DNA of 34,204 nucleotides. It comes from a bacterium. GTDB lineage: Bacteria; Bacillota; Clostridia; Lachnospirales; Lachnospiraceae. The notes below the pieces were generated by a model, which ran no database searches, had not been told where the DNA came from, and saw nothing but the letters and a program-made list of their open reading frames with translations. Position 1 is the first letter of the stretch. Every line of letters starts with the position of its first letter. The position numbers and the translations under genes were made by a program. Of this stretch, positions 16,242 to 25,208 are shown piece by piece. The stretch is from NCBI GenBank assembly GCA_030535455.1, contig JAUNJY010000044.1, positions 1 to 34,204 of the forward strand, written 5' to 3'.

Positions 16242-17573
16242 ATGGATTTATTTGATTATATGAGAGAAAATACAATGAAAAAAGAGTCCCCGTTAGCATC
16301 TAGACTTCGCCCAACCACATTGGAGGAGGTCGTGGGACAGGAACATATCATAGGGAAGGACAAGCTGCTGTATCGAGCAATCAAGGCAGATAAGTTAAGT
16401 TCCCTTATTTTTTATGGACCACCAGGCACCGGAAAGACGACGCTTGCTAAAGTAATTGCCCACACCACAAGCGCTGAGTTTACACAGATCAATGCCACCA
16501 GTGCAGGGAAAAAGGACATGGAAGATGTGGTAAATCAGGCAAAACAGACAGCTGGAGCTTATGGCAAGAAGACCATTCTGTTTGTAGATGAGATCCATCG
16601 CTTTAATAAGAGCCAGCAGGATTATCTGCTTCCTTTTGTAGAAGACGGAACAATCATCTTGATTGGTGCAACTACGGAAAATCCATATTTTGAAGTAAAC
16701 AGCGCCTTGATTTCCAGATCCATTATCTTTCAGTTAAAGCCACTTAGCATGGATGACATTAAGAAATTATTGATGCGTGCCATTACAGATAAGGAAAAGG
16801 GATTAGGGATTTATAAGGCCACGATTACCGAAGAAGCACTTGATTTCTTGGCAGACATAAGTAATGGAGATGCAAGAAATGCACTAAATGCCATTGAGCT
16901 TGGAGTATTAACGACTCCTCCTAGTGACGAAGATGGCTTGATCCATATTACTATTGATGTTGCTTCAGAGTGTATCCAAAGACGTAATATTAGATATGAT
17001 AAGACCGGCGACAATCACTACGATACGATTTCTGCATTTATCAAGAGTATGCGTGGATCAGATCCGGATGCGGCAGTGTATTACCTTGCAAGAATGCTGT
17101 ATGCCGGCGAGAGTGTAACATTTATCGCAAGAAGGATAATGATCTGTGCATCGGAAGATGTGTCTAATGCTGACCCGAATGCTCTTGTGGTTGCAACTAA
17201 TGCAGCCTTGGCTGTGGAACGAATTGGTATGCCGGAAGCAAGGATTATCTTAGCTCAGGCAGCCACTTATGTAGCAACAGCACCAAAGTCTAATTCCGCC
17301 TACGTAGCGATAAATAAGGCGATGGAAGCTGTAAAAAATCAAAAGACGGGAGCAATCCCAGCTTATCTAAAGGATGGCCACTATAAAGGTGCTGCCAAAT
17401 TAGGACATGGTATTGGCTATAAGTATGCCCATGACTATAAAAATAACTATGTAAAGCAGCAGTATTTACCGGATGAGTTTAAGGATGAGACGTTTTATGA
17501 AGCATCTCAAAATGGCTATGAGAAGCAGATCAATGCTTATATGGACTTTATCCGTAAGGATCCGGAGGAATAA
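16242..17573 (+). CDS. rarA: Replication-associated recombination protein A (AAA+ ATPase)
   Basis: RarA/MgsA of 443 residues, an AAA+ ATPase acting at stalled replication forks. N-terminal LASRLRPTTLEEVVGQEHII, Walker A GPPGTGKTT near 60, Walker B LFVDEIHRFNKSQQDYLLP, sensor 1 GATTENPYFEVN, and the arginine-finger region SALISRS are clear. The C-terminal clamp-loader-like part has SDPDAAVYYLARML, AEVERIGMPEARI-type segments and YKYAHDYKNNYVKQQYLPDE. A GAGCGAGG-like site precedes ATG 16242; the ATG at 16272 is less good. Followed by its own terminator. Confidence 0.96.
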   Translation: MDLFDYMRENTMKKESPLASRLRPTTLEEVVGQEHIIGKDKLLYRAIKADKLSSLIFYGPPGTGKTTLAKVIAHTTSAEFTQINATSAGKKDMEDVVNQAKQTAGAYGKKTILFVDEIHRFNKSQQDYLLPFVEDGTIILIGATTENPYFEVNSALISRSIIFQLKPLSMDDIKKLLMRAITDKEKGLGIYKATITEEALDFLADISNGDARNALNAIELGVLTTPPSDEDGLIHITIDVASECIQRRNIRYDKTGDNHYDTISAFIKSMRGSDPDAAVYYLARMLYAGESVTFIARRIMICASEDVSNADPNALVVATNAALAVERIGMPEARIILAQAATYVATAPKSNSAYVAINKAMEAVKNQKTGAIPAYLKDGHYKGAAKLGHGIGYKYAHDYKNNYVKQQYLPDEFKDETFYEASQNGYEKQINAYMDFIRKDPEE

Positions 17574-17596
17574 GAAAAATAGGATATTAGCAATAG

Positions 17597-17630
17597 AAAC
17601 GTCAGGGTTATGTACCTTGACGTTTTTTTT
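17597..17630 (+). terminator. Rho-independent terminator of rarA
   Basis: AAACGTCAGG (17597-17606) with CCTTGACGTTT (17615-17625; one bulge), then eight T. Confidence 0.9.
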
Positions 17631-17703
17631 AAAATTATACTGTAAATACGCTAGTAGATATGTTATATTAGAGTTTCAATTGATACGAGGGGGAGAAAAT
17701 GAA

Positions 17704-20700
17704 ATGCAACATTTTAGAATTACATATGAAAAACGTGTAAGACAGACTATGATGGTATTTATAATTCTGCTAGGATTAGCCCTAGGATTTATTATGGTAC
17801 CAGGAAAACAAGTAGCAGCAGCTGCATTTGCTGGAGGAGATGGAAGCAAAGGAAATCCATACCGGGTTACAACGGCCTCTCAACTAAATGAAATCAGAAA
17901 TTATTCAGGCAAATACTTTGTATTAATGAATGATATTGACTTATCCACGGACAGAAAGACAAAAGAATGGAAGCCAATTCCATTATTTTCAGGAACGATT
18001 GATGGAAATGGCCATACAATTAAGAAGCTAAAAGTCAATCAGCCGGGAAGCAGTTCAGGTTTTATATCCGCAGGAACAAACATTACGGTTAAGAATATAA
18101 AGTTTGTAGAGGTAAATATTTCAGGAAGAGATGCAGGGGCAGTAATAGGATTTCTGGATTCTTCGTATACGTCACAAATAACGACAACAATCAGCAACTG
18201 TGAGGTATCAGGTAAGATTCAGGGCGAACAACAGAGTGGTGGCATTATTGGCAAGGCTTATGGGGGGGCGCACATAAAGGAATGTGTAGTTACTGCTGAA
18301 TTAAAAGGAGAAAATGCAGGTGGAATAGCAGGACAATTAAGCCACGGTACAATTACAAAGAGTAAGTACATGGGGAATATCACATTATCTAAAGACATGT
18401 ACAGCATTGGAGCTGGAATTGCAGCGATCCTAGGAGAACGTGATAAAAATTCAGTAATTGATGGCTGTGAAGTTGATGCCAAGATTGATATGCAGGATTC
18501 CAAAGAGTCCATTGCAGCGGGAATTGTCGGTGATATTTCTAATGGCACGATTAGAAACTGCAAGGTAAAAGGCGAAATTATATCCCAAACGATTGCAGGG
18601 GGGATTTTAGGAAGAGCCTCAAAATCAACGTCTAAGGTTTTAATAGAAAATTGTGAAAATAGTGCACAAGTAACCAGTGTTAATACCAGTATAGGATTTG
18701 CAGGCGGTATTGTAGGCGATCTTTATTATGATAATACGATTAGCAGCTGCAATAACTACGGTACCGTTACAGGGATGGGAAAGTACGCATATGTTGGAGG
18801 AATTACAGGTCGAGTTGATACCAAGTGTACGATTAAAGGAAGTAATAATTATGGCAAGGTTATTTGCGAGACAGACAGCACGGTTGTAGGCGGAATCGTT
18901 GGTCATTGCAGGTCATTTGAAAAAAATTCTTTATTAAATAATCAACTTATAAACTGCGTTTCTTTTGGGGAAATCGAAGCAAAAGAGGGGGGGAGCATAG
19001 GAGGCAGTATTGGTAAATATGCCAATATTTCTGCTTGCTATTATGTACAGAACAAACCCTCTGTTGTTTTAGGAATTGGCCAAGGAATGGAGCGTATTGG
19101 TAAAATAGCAAATCCGGTGGTTAAGCTTGGTACATTGCAAGCGGTTCAATCACAGTATGCAAAAGATGTTACAATTACATTAGTTTCATCCCAATATCCA
19201 AGCGATGTAGAGGTGAAAGACAATAAATTGTACGGCGCCAGCCTTGGAAAATCCGCAATTACCTATAAGGTTACGATACAGAATGGCAAAGAGCAGTTGT
19301 CTTACACAATGAAACAGTATGTAGAAGTAACCAGAGATGGGCTGTTTTCAGGTGGAGAAGGTACAAAGAGCAATCCATACCTTATAAAGACAGCAAATGA
19401 GTTACAACAGATTGGAAACTACCCAGGTGCTTGTTATAAACTTGTAAATGACATTGATCTTTCTTCGATCGAGAGCTTTCGTCCAATTGGAAGTTTTGAA
19501 AAACCATTTACCGGTTCCTTTGATGGAAATGGATATGTAATCAAGGGACTAACTGTAACTAGAGACAATACGTTTGCTGGACTCTTTGGCATGGCAGTCA
19601 ATGCAACAGTAAAAGATATTTATTTAGAAGATGTCTATATTACCACAGGACAATATGCAGGTGCAGTGGTAGCTTATGCATATCAGACTGAGATTGCAGA
19701 TTGTATTGTAAATGGTGAAATTGCAGCAACATCAGTTGAGAATAACTATTCAGGACTTATTGTTGGATATATGGATCAAGGAAGCCTTAAGAACAGCTGT
19801 GGCGTTGGTGACGTTAAAGCAGCATATGCAGGTGTATTTGCAGGCTATATTAATACTACTGCAGTGAACTGTTACTGGTACACGCCGTATGGAACAAAGG
19901 CGGTAGCACAAGGTACAAGTCAGATGGTTAATGCAGTCAAAAAGATTGATTTGGGGCTTGATACGCTTAAAGTAGGAGAAGTCGTTGGAGTAAATGTAAA
20001 AGCGAAAGCAGTACAACCAACAACTAACTTTGCATTATATGGTACGCCGGTAAACTACGCATATTTGGGTACAAGCAATGCTAATGTTGTAAAAATCAGT
20101 AATAAGGAATTACTTCCGGTAGCAGCAGGTACAGCAAATGTAAAGGTAACGGTTACTTTTAAAAACGGAAAGAGTGTTCCTATTGACTATAAAGTCATAG
20201 TAAAGAAATCCATTGAGAAGACAAGTATATCAGGCGTTAGATCTCAAGTATATAACAATAGAAATCTTACTCCTGGCATTACAGTTATGGATGGAAAAAC
20301 AAAACTGACAAGCAAGGATTATACAGTAGCGTATACAAATAATAGAAATCCTGGTACAGCAGTTATTACCATTACAGGAAAAGGTAATTATGTAGGAACA
20401 AAGAAAGTAGCATTTACAATTACCATTCCAAAGGGATCAGAAGTTAAGAGTAGCAATAAGGCGAATCAGGTCAAATTGACATGGAAAAAAGTAAATGCTG
20501 TGGATGGATATGAAATCTATTTTTATTCCACAAAGAAAAGTGTAACAGTAAAGACAAACTCTTATATACATGGGAAGCTAAAAGCTGGAACGACTTATAA
20601 ATATAAGGTAAGAGCATTTAAGGTTGTAAATGGTAAGAGGGTGTATGGCTCCTATTCAAATGTGATTACTGTAATAACAAAGCCAGCCGTACCGACCGTA

Positions 20701-20964
20701 AAATTACAGTCAAGTTCCAAAGCAATTAAGATTAGCTGGAACAAAGTTTCCAGTGGAACAGGCTATGAAATCTACATGGCAAGTAGCAAAGCTGGAAAGT
20801 ATAGCAAAGTCCAAGAAGTGAAAAAGAATAAGATAACTTCTTACACAAAGAAAAAATTAACAAAGAATAAGACCTATTACTTTAAAGTCCGCTCCTATAA
20901 AATGGTATCTGGAAAGAAGTTATATAGTGAGTATTCTGTAGTAAAAGGAATAAGAGTAAAATAA
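17704..20964 (+). CDS. Secreted GLUG-repeat and fibronectin type III surface protein
   Basis: A 1086-residue exported protein. Signal peptide: MQHFRITYEKRVRQTMM, a hydrophobic core and cleavage near the AAAAF run (about residue 41). Two copies of an NPY module (GDGSKGNPYRVTTASQLNEI near residue 45, GEGTKSNPYLIKTANELQQI near 549), each followed by a DIDLS/IDGNGHTI segment and GLUG-like repeats rich in GGIVG and VKNI-type beta turns, which suggest a right-handed beta solenoid. Near 840-910 is a bacterial Ig-like / MBG-type domain (KDYTVAYTNNRNPGTA), and the last 175 residues form two fibronectin type III-like domains. No LPXTG motif or membrane anchor at the C-terminus (ends KGIRVK). ATG 17704 follows GAGGGGGAG; upstream in-frame sequence lies inside rarA and the terminator. 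Confidence 0.88.
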   Translation: MQHFRITYEKRVRQTMMVFIILLGLALGFIMVPGKQVAAAAFAGGDGSKGNPYRVTTASQLNEIRNYSGKYFVLMNDIDLSTDRKTKEWKPIPLFSGTIDGNGHTIKKLKVNQPGSSSGFISAGTNITVKNIKFVEVNISGRDAGAVIGFLDSSYTSQITTTISNCEVSGKIQGEQQSGGIIGKAYGGAHIKECVVTAELKGENAGGIAGQLSHGTITKSKYMGNITLSKDMYSIGAGIAAILGERDKNSVIDGCEVDAKIDMQDSKESIAAGIVGDISNGTIRNCKVKGEIISQTIAGGILGRASKSTSKVLIENCENSAQVTSVNTSIGFAGGIVGDLYYDNTISSCNNYGTVTGMGKYAYVGGITGRVDTKCTIKGSNNYGKVICETDSTVVGGIVGHCRSFEKNSLLNNQLINCVSFGEIEAKEGGSIGGSIGKYANISACYYVQNKPSVVLGIGQGMERIGKIANPVVKLGTLQAVQSQYAKDVTITLVSSQYPSDVEVKDNKLYGASLGKSAITYKVTIQNGKEQLSYTMKQYVEVTRDGLFSGGEGTKSNPYLIKTANELQQIGNYPGACYKLVNDIDLSSIESFRPIGSFEKPFTGSFDGNGYVIKGLTVTRDNTFAGLFGMAVNATVKDIYLEDVYITTGQYAGAVVAYAYQTEIADCIVNGEIAATSVENNYSGLIVGYMDQGSLKNSCGVGDVKAAYAGVFAGYINTTAVNCYWYTPYGTKAVAQGTSQMVNAVKKIDLGLDTLKVGEVVGVNVKAKAVQPTTNFALYGTPVNYAYLGTSNANVVKISNKELLPVAAGTANVKVTVTFKNGKSVPIDYKVIVKKSIEKTSISGVRSQVYNNRNLTPGITVMDGKTKLTSKDYTVAYTNNRNPGTAVITITGKGNYVGTKKVAFTITIPKGSEVKSSNKANQVKLTWKKVNAVDGYEIYFYSTKKSVTVKTNSYIHGKLKAGTTYKYKVRAFKVVNGKRVYGSYSNVITVITKPAVPTVKLQSSSKAIKISWNKVSSGTGYEIYMASSKAGKYSKVQEVKKNKITSYTKKKLTKNKTYYFKVRSYKMVSGKKLYSEYSVVKGIRVK

Positions 20965-21005
20965 AAAGGAAGGGATAAAAGCTGGCTTTTATCCCTTCCT
21001 TTTTG
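20963..21005. terminator. Strong terminator after the GLUG/FN3 gene
   Basis: Some 20 bp: AAAAAGGAAGGG, ATAAAAGC, loop TG, GCTTTTAT, CCCTTCCTTTTT. It starts within the stop codon. A-runs on the other strand let it serve the convergent gene at 21031 as well. Confidence 0.92.
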
Positions 21006-21030
21006 TAGTTAATAAGCTGTTTGACTACGC

Positions 21031-21249
21031 TTATTCTTCGTCGTCTTGTTGATTTTTTCTTGCAAAATATTTATAGATTAAAAGATAACCATATAAAATT
21101 AGTGGTACAACTAACGAGCAGAACAGACTTGCTTTAAACAAGCCGTGTGCAAAGGTAGAGTGCATTAGGGCAGCAATAAATGTTGTGATATAGCTGCCGA
21201 CTAAAAATATAATTCCTACGATGGCTACAATTTTCTTTGATTTTTCCAT
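21031..21249 (-). CDS. Small two-helix membrane protein, 72 aa
   Basis: Residues about 7-28 (IVAIVGIIFLVGSYITTFIA) and 40-60 (ASLFCSLVVPLILYGYLLIY) are membrane helices; the tail KNQQDDEE is charged. Start ATG 21249 has GAAAGGAAA upstream on the minus strand. I do not recognise a specific family. It has its own promoter with a perfect Spo0A-type box in the spacer, suggesting growth-phase control. Confidence 0.75.
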   Translation of the reverse strand: MEKSKKIVAIVGIIFLVGSYITTFIAALMHSTFAHGLFKASLFCSLVVPLILYGYLLIYKYFARKNQQDDEE

Positions 21250-21304
21250 AGCGTTTCCTTTCTGATTACGAAATGCATGTATTGAAATGTTCTAACTTAA
21301 GCTT

Positions 21305-21332
21305 ATTATACTTCATTTGTCGAAATAAGCAA
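21305..21332 (-). promoter_or_regulatory. Promoter of the 72-aa protein with a Spo0A-type box
   Basis: On the minus strand TTGCTT (21332-21327), 16-nt spacer, TATAAT (21310-21305). The spacer contains TTCGACAAA, a perfect match (TTTGTCGAA on the plus strand, 21316-21324) to the Spo0A box. Confidence 0.5.
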
Positions 21333-21381
21333 GCACATCCAGCTATAGCCAGAGGCTATAACCGGATAAAACTATAGAGTA

Positions 21382-21411
21382 TTAACACTATTATTATAGG
21401 AGTGCTATGAT
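21382..21411 (+). promoter_or_regulatory. Predicted promoter of metY
   Basis: TTAACA (21382-21387), 18-nt spacer, TATGAT (21406-21411). A small TATAGCC/GGCTATA hairpin lies upstream near 21343-21360. No SAM riboswitch or T-box is visible in the short leader. Confidence 0.45.
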
Positions 21412-21463
21412 ATAGGCAGAAGTTAAGAACAGAACAAATTCACAAAGAAAGAGGGAATGATTT

Positions 21464-22762
21464 ATGAGTAAATTCAAGGAAAGAGAATTAAGATTTGAAA
21501 CAAAACAACTTCACGTAGGGCAAGAGGAAGCAGACCAGGCAACAGGAGCAAGAGCAGTTCCAATTTACCAGACATCTTCCTATGTATTTAATAATAGCGA
21601 ACATGCAGCAGCAAGATTTGACCTAACAGATGCAGGTAACATCTACGGCAGATTAACAAATCCTACCCAGGACATATTTGAACAGAGAATAGCAGCTCTT
21701 GAAGGCGGCGTTGCAGCTCTAGCAGTTGCATCAGGTGCAGCAGCAATTACATATACATTTGAAAATTTAGCTCACGCAGGAGACCATATCGTGGCATCCA
21801 AAACTATTTATGGAGGATCCTATAATCTTCTTGCTCATACACTTCCACAGTATGGAATTACAGCAACATTCGTAGATGCCAATAACTTAGAAGAAGTAAG
21901 GGATGCGATTAAAGAAAATACAAAGGCAGTGTTTATCGAAACTTTAGGAAATCCAAATTCTAACGTTGTGGATATTGAAGCTCTTGCAGAAATTGCCCAT
22001 GAAAATAAAATTCCGCTTGTAATTGACAACACATTTGGAACTCCATATTTAATTCGACCAATCCAATATGGTGCGGATATCGTAGTCCATTCGGCAACTA
22101 AATTTATCGGTGGACATGGAACGACCATCGGCGGTGTGATTGTAGACAGTGGCAAGTTCGACTGGGAGGGGTCCGGTAAATTTCCTTCATTAACTGAGCC
22201 AAACCCAAGTTATCATGGTATCAGCTTCACTAAGGCAGCAGGACCAGCAGCATTTGTAACGAAAATTCGTGCAATCTTACTGCGTGATACGGGCGCAACC
22301 CTTTCTCCATTCCATGCATTTTTCTTCCTGCAAGGACTTGAAACATTATCGTTACGAGTAGAAAGACATGTGGAAAATGCGCTTAAGGTAGTAAGTTACT
22401 TGGCAAACCATGAACAAGTGGAGAAGGTAAATCATCCATCTTTGCCAGATGCACCAACCCATGATCTGTATACGAAATATTTCCCAAATGGCGGAGGGTC
22501 TATCTTTACATTTAAAATCAAAGGCGGAGCAGAAGAAGCAAAGAAATTTATCGATCACTTACAAGTGTTCTCCTTGCTTGCCAATGTTGCAGATGTAAAA
22601 TCACTGGTAATCCATCCAGCGTCAACGACACATTCCCAGTTAAATGAAGAAGAACTTATAGAGCAGGGAATTAAGCAGAATACCATTCGTTTATCTATTG
22701 GAACAGAGCATATTGATGATATATTGTTTGATTTGGAAGAAGCATTTAATGTAATTAAATAA
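21464..22762 (+). CDS. metY: O-acetylhomoserine sulfhydrylase (aminocarboxypropyltransferase)
   Basis: PLP-dependent Cys/Met metabolism enzyme of 432 residues that makes homocysteine from O-acetylhomoserine and sulfide. It starts with ELRFETKQLHVGQEEADQATGARAVPIYQTSSYVF, has the substrate/PLP segment NIYGRLTNPTQDIFEQRIAALEGG, and VVHSATKFIGGHGTTIGG with the Schiff-base lysine at residue 213. Length and the long insertion after it (FPSLTEPNPSYHGISF) fit MetY rather than MetB/MetC. GAGGG precedes ATG 21464. Single-gene unit with its own terminator. Confidence 0.95.
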   Translation: MSKFKERELRFETKQLHVGQEEADQATGARAVPIYQTSSYVFNNSEHAAARFDLTDAGNIYGRLTNPTQDIFEQRIAALEGGVAALAVASGAAAITYTFENLAHAGDHIVASKTIYGGSYNLLAHTLPQYGITATFVDANNLEEVRDAIKENTKAVFIETLGNPNSNVVDIEALAEIAHENKIPLVIDNTFGTPYLIRPIQYGADIVVHSATKFIGGHGTTIGGVIVDSGKFDWEGSGKFPSLTEPNPSYHGISFTKAAGPAAFVTKIRAILLRDTGATLSPFHAFFFLQGLETLSLRVERHVENALKVVSYLANHEQVEKVNHPSLPDAPTHDLYTKYFPNGGGSIFTFKIKGGAEEAKKFIDHLQVFSLLANVADVKSLVIHPASTTHSQLNEEELIEQGIKQNTIRLSIGTEHIDDILFDLEEAFNVIK

Positions 22763-22787
22763 TAGCTGTTTTACAATCCAGCCAGAT

Positions 22788-22820
22788 GCCAGAGCCAAAA
22801 AGCTCTGGCGTTTTGTTCTT
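22788..22820 (+). terminator. Rho-independent terminator of metY
   Basis: GCCAGAGC (22788-22795), loop CAAAAA, GCTCTGGC (22802-22809), then GTTTTGTTCTTT. Confidence 0.85.
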
Positions 22821-22825
22821 TACAC

Positions 22826-22949
22826 GAACAAAGAGCCAAAGTCATGTGAACATGACCTTTGTGACTGTAGCGATAAGTAGAGAAACTTGTAAAGCGTGCT
22901 TCTTCTGGTTATAAGAAAACCTCTCAGTGAAGAAGATTACTATTGTGTA
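22826..22949 (+). repeat. Possible degenerate copy of structured repeat family A
   Basis: In the same order as the full copies one finds AACAAAG-GCCAA (22827-22839), a hairpin (GTCATGT-GA-ACATGAC, 22841-22856), AAAGCGTG-TT (22891-22901), GAAAACC (22915-22921) and GTGAA-AAGATT...ATTGTGTA (22927-22949). The spacing is shorter. The block directly follows the metY terminator, as the full copies follow their genes. Similarity is weak and could be chance. Confidence 0.3.
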
Positions 22950-22998
22950 ATTTAAGCCTTTCATCCATATAATAAGCATAAAGCTGAAAGGAGGAGCT

Positions 22999-24555
22999 AT
23001 GAATTACTTTAAACGACTGAAAAGGTATTTATGGATTTTAGTAGCGCTAACATTACTATTAGCATCCTGTGGAAAGGCTACTGAAAATACCTCACAAAGA
23101 TATGATACAACAATTAACTTTATCTCATTTTCTGATTTCCATGGGGCGGTAGATAATGCAACAAGCAGTAAAAATCCTGGCATGGATAAGTTTGTTGCGG
23201 CCATAAAAGATTATACCTCAAAGGACTCCAAAGAAGAGGGCTATGTAGTTGTGTCTGGTGGCGATAATTATCAGGGAACCGCCATGTCTAACCTAAGTCA
23301 TGGAAAGGTCATCAATGAGATGTTTAGAGAAATCGGATTAACCTATTCCGCCATTGGAAACCATGAATATGACTGGGGGACTGGTTACTTTGAAACATGG
23401 GAGAAAGACGGTGATTTTGAATTTCTGGCTGCCAATATTGTAGATAAGAAGACGGGAGCTCCGGTTAAATATGCCCAGCCTTATGGAATAGTAGAAAAGA
23501 ATGGACGAAAGATCGGCGTAATTGGTATTTCAACCCCTGAGACTTCCATTACTACGTTATTGGAAAATGTAAAGGACATCGAGTTTACCGATCCAATAGA
23601 GGCAGTCAATAAATATGCCAAACTGTTAAGAGAAGAGGACGACGTGGATGCAGTCGTTGTACTATCTCATTTGGGAAGTGAATCAGACGATGACGGAGCA
23701 GTCACAGGAGGTGAAGTTGTCACACTTGCAAATAAAATTGAGGGAGTTGACGCCATCTTTTGTGGCCATACTCACAATGCAGTTCAAGGAGTAATCAATG
23801 GAGTACAGATTGTAGGTACAACAAATAACGGCAGGGAACTGGGGCAGGTATCCTTAGCATTTAAAGGTGATGACCTTACGGTAACCGGCAAGTTAGACAA
23901 CTTGACCAGCCGATTAGACGACATTTCCAGTGATGCATCTACGAAGACGATTTATGAGACTTATGAAGTAGAACTGAGTCCGATGCTAAATCAGGTAATT
24001 ACTACGTTGCCGGAAGAGTTAGGACATGATCGAAATGCAGGACAGACAGATCTTGGACAGTATTCATGTAAACTTTTAACTGAGATTACAGGCTGTCAGA
24101 TTGGATTATTTAATGCAGGAGGACTACGGACTTCCCTTGAGGCTGGAGACGTTACGGTAGGAGACATGTATACCATCTTCCCATTTGATAATACGATTGT
24201 GACAATGGAACTATTAGGTGCGGATTTAAAATCCAACTTAGAATATGGATTAAATCCTGAGAATGAAGTGGGCACTCTGCAGTACTATGGAATAAATGTA
24301 ACTGTGGACAAGTCAAAAGAGGTTGGCAACCGTATTGTATCAATTACTCTTCTAGATGGAACAAAGGTGGAGATGGATAAATATTATACCGTGGCAACCA
24401 ATAACTTTTTAGCAACCAATGGAGATGGATTTGATTTTAGCAATGCCAAAGAGGTGTTAGATGAAGGCGTTGTCTTAAGAGATGCCATGATAGATGCCAT
24501 TGGAAAAGCAGACCAGATTGAATTTAAGAGAGAGACAAACTATACAGAAAAATAA
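22999..24555 (+). CDS. 5'-nucleotidase / metallophosphatase lipoprotein (UshA family)
   Basis: A 518-residue exported enzyme with N-terminal calcineurin-like phosphatase and C-terminal 5'-nucleotidase domains. Signal peptide plus lipobox LASC gives lipidated Cys24. Metal motifs in order: SFSDFHGAVDN, SGGDNYQGTA, IGNHEYDWG, LSHLGSE, CGHTHNAV. The C-terminal domain has FNAGGLRTSLEAGDVTVGD, FPFDNTIVTMELLG and the substrate loop NNFLATNGDGFDF. It would act on nucleotides or related phosphoesters outside the membrane. Perfect AAAGGAGG upstream of ATG 22999. Followed by a hairpin that has lost its T-run. Confidence 0.93.
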   Translation: MNYFKRLKRYLWILVALTLLLASCGKATENTSQRYDTTINFISFSDFHGAVDNATSSKNPGMDKFVAAIKDYTSKDSKEEGYVVVSGGDNYQGTAMSNLSHGKVINEMFREIGLTYSAIGNHEYDWGTGYFETWEKDGDFEFLAANIVDKKTGAPVKYAQPYGIVEKNGRKIGVIGISTPETSITTLLENVKDIEFTDPIEAVNKYAKLLREEDDVDAVVVLSHLGSESDDDGAVTGGEVVTLANKIEGVDAIFCGHTHNAVQGVINGVQIVGTTNNGRELGQVSLAFKGDDLTVTGKLDNLTSRLDDISSDASTKTIYETYEVELSPMLNQVITTLPEELGHDRNAGQTDLGQYSCKLLTEITGCQIGLFNAGGLRTSLEAGDVTVGDMYTIFPFDNTIVTMELLGADLKSNLEYGLNPENEVGTLQYYGINVTVDKSKEVGNRIVSITLLDGTKVEMDKYYTVATNNFLATNGDGFDFSNAKEVLDEGVVLRDAMIDAIGKADQIEFKRETNYTEK

Positions 24556-24560
24556 AAAGA

Positions 24561-24587
24561 GAAGCAAGGATGTTCTATCCTTGCTTC
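24561..24587 (+). terminator. Terminator-like hairpin without a T-run after the nucleotidase gene
   Basis: GAAGCAAGGAT (24561-24571), GTTCT, ATCCTTGCTTC (24577-24587): a perfect 11-bp stem six bases after the stop codon. Instead of T residues it is followed at once by the family A left end, so termination may be impaired. Confidence 0.6.
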
Positions 24588-24626
24588 AACTTGTCAACAA
24601 AGTGAAAAGATTTATTATAGACATGG
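24588..24626 (+). repeat. Internally deleted copy of structured repeat family A
   Basis: CTTGTCAACAAAGT (24590-24603) matches the left end of the 30862 copy base for base. It runs directly into GTGAAAAGATTTATTATAGACA (split here: GTGAA, AAGATTT, ATT, TAGACA), which resembles the right end (GTGAAT-TAAGATTT-ATTTGTCTACA). The whole interior is missing. It again sits directly behind a hairpin. Confidence 0.5.
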
Positions 24627-24712
24627 GAATAACCGTGGTAAACTTATTGCTTAAAAGGATTGTAAACAATGGTGCATTATGGAATAATTAATAGTAATAA
24701 GGAGGAGAAGGC

Positions 24713-25204
24713 ATGATATTATTTGGGTACATAATTTTTGCGATTGTCAGGGGATGTATATGGGGCATTGCAACTAATGCGGTAATTGCCAATAAGAAGT
24801 ACGATGAAAACTGGTTTTGGTGGGGATTTTTCTTTGGCATAATCGCGTTAATCGTGGCAGCAACGAAACCACAGAATGTCAATACATATGCTTCTCAATA
24901 CTATGGTATTGGGACTACCAGAGAGGAAATCAGACAAAGAGACATAATCAATAATGATGGATGGAAATGTAAACGATGTGGTACTGTAAATCCAAACTAT
25001 ACAGGAAGCTGTGGATGTGGAATGACGAAACAGGAGAATGAACGTTATGGACAGGAAGTCTCCAGACAGGAAACCTCAGTAGAAGTAAACACGAAAACAC
25101 TGGACAAGTTCGAGCAAGTAAAGAAGTACAAGGAGTTACTTGATAGCGGAATTCTTACCCAAGAGGAATTTGACATTAAGAAAAAGGAGCTGCTGTCTTT
25201 ATAA
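24713..25204 (+). CDS. SHOCT domain membrane protein with zinc ribbon
   Basis: A 163-residue protein: two N-terminal membrane helices (about 1-22 and 34-54, the latter in FWWGFFFGIIALIVAATK), a zinc ribbon (CKRCGTVNPNYTGSCGCG), then a linker and a C-terminal SHOCT motif (KYKELLDSGILTQEEFDIKKKELL). SHOCT domains often sit at the end of membrane-associated proteins of unknown role; no function can be named. AAGGAGGAG stands before ATG 24713. Followed by a terminator. Confidence 0.85.
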   Translation: MILFGYIIFAIVRGCIWGIATNAVIANKKYDENWFWWGFFFGIIALIVAATKPQNVNTYASQYYGIGTTREEIRQRDIINNDGWKCKRCGTVNPNYTGSCGCGMTKQENERYGQEVSRQETSVEVNTKTLDKFEQVKKYKELLDSGILTQEEFDIKKKELLSL

Positions 25205-25208
25205 AAAT

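Noticed and set aside
18258-18563. 101-codon minus-strand ORF inside the GLUG gene
   Set aside because: A shadow of the repetitive GLUG reading frame without a ribosome site or promoter.
21343-21463. SAM or T-box riboswitch upstream of metY
   Set aside because: Only a small hairpin is upstream of the promoter; the leader after it is about 45 bases and lacks riboswitch or T-box motifs.
24494-24691. 65-codon ORF overlapping the nucleotidase 3' end and running through the hairpin and repeat copy
   Set aside because: No ribosome site, its first part is a shifted frame of the nucleotidase gene, and its end lies in non-coding repeat sequence.
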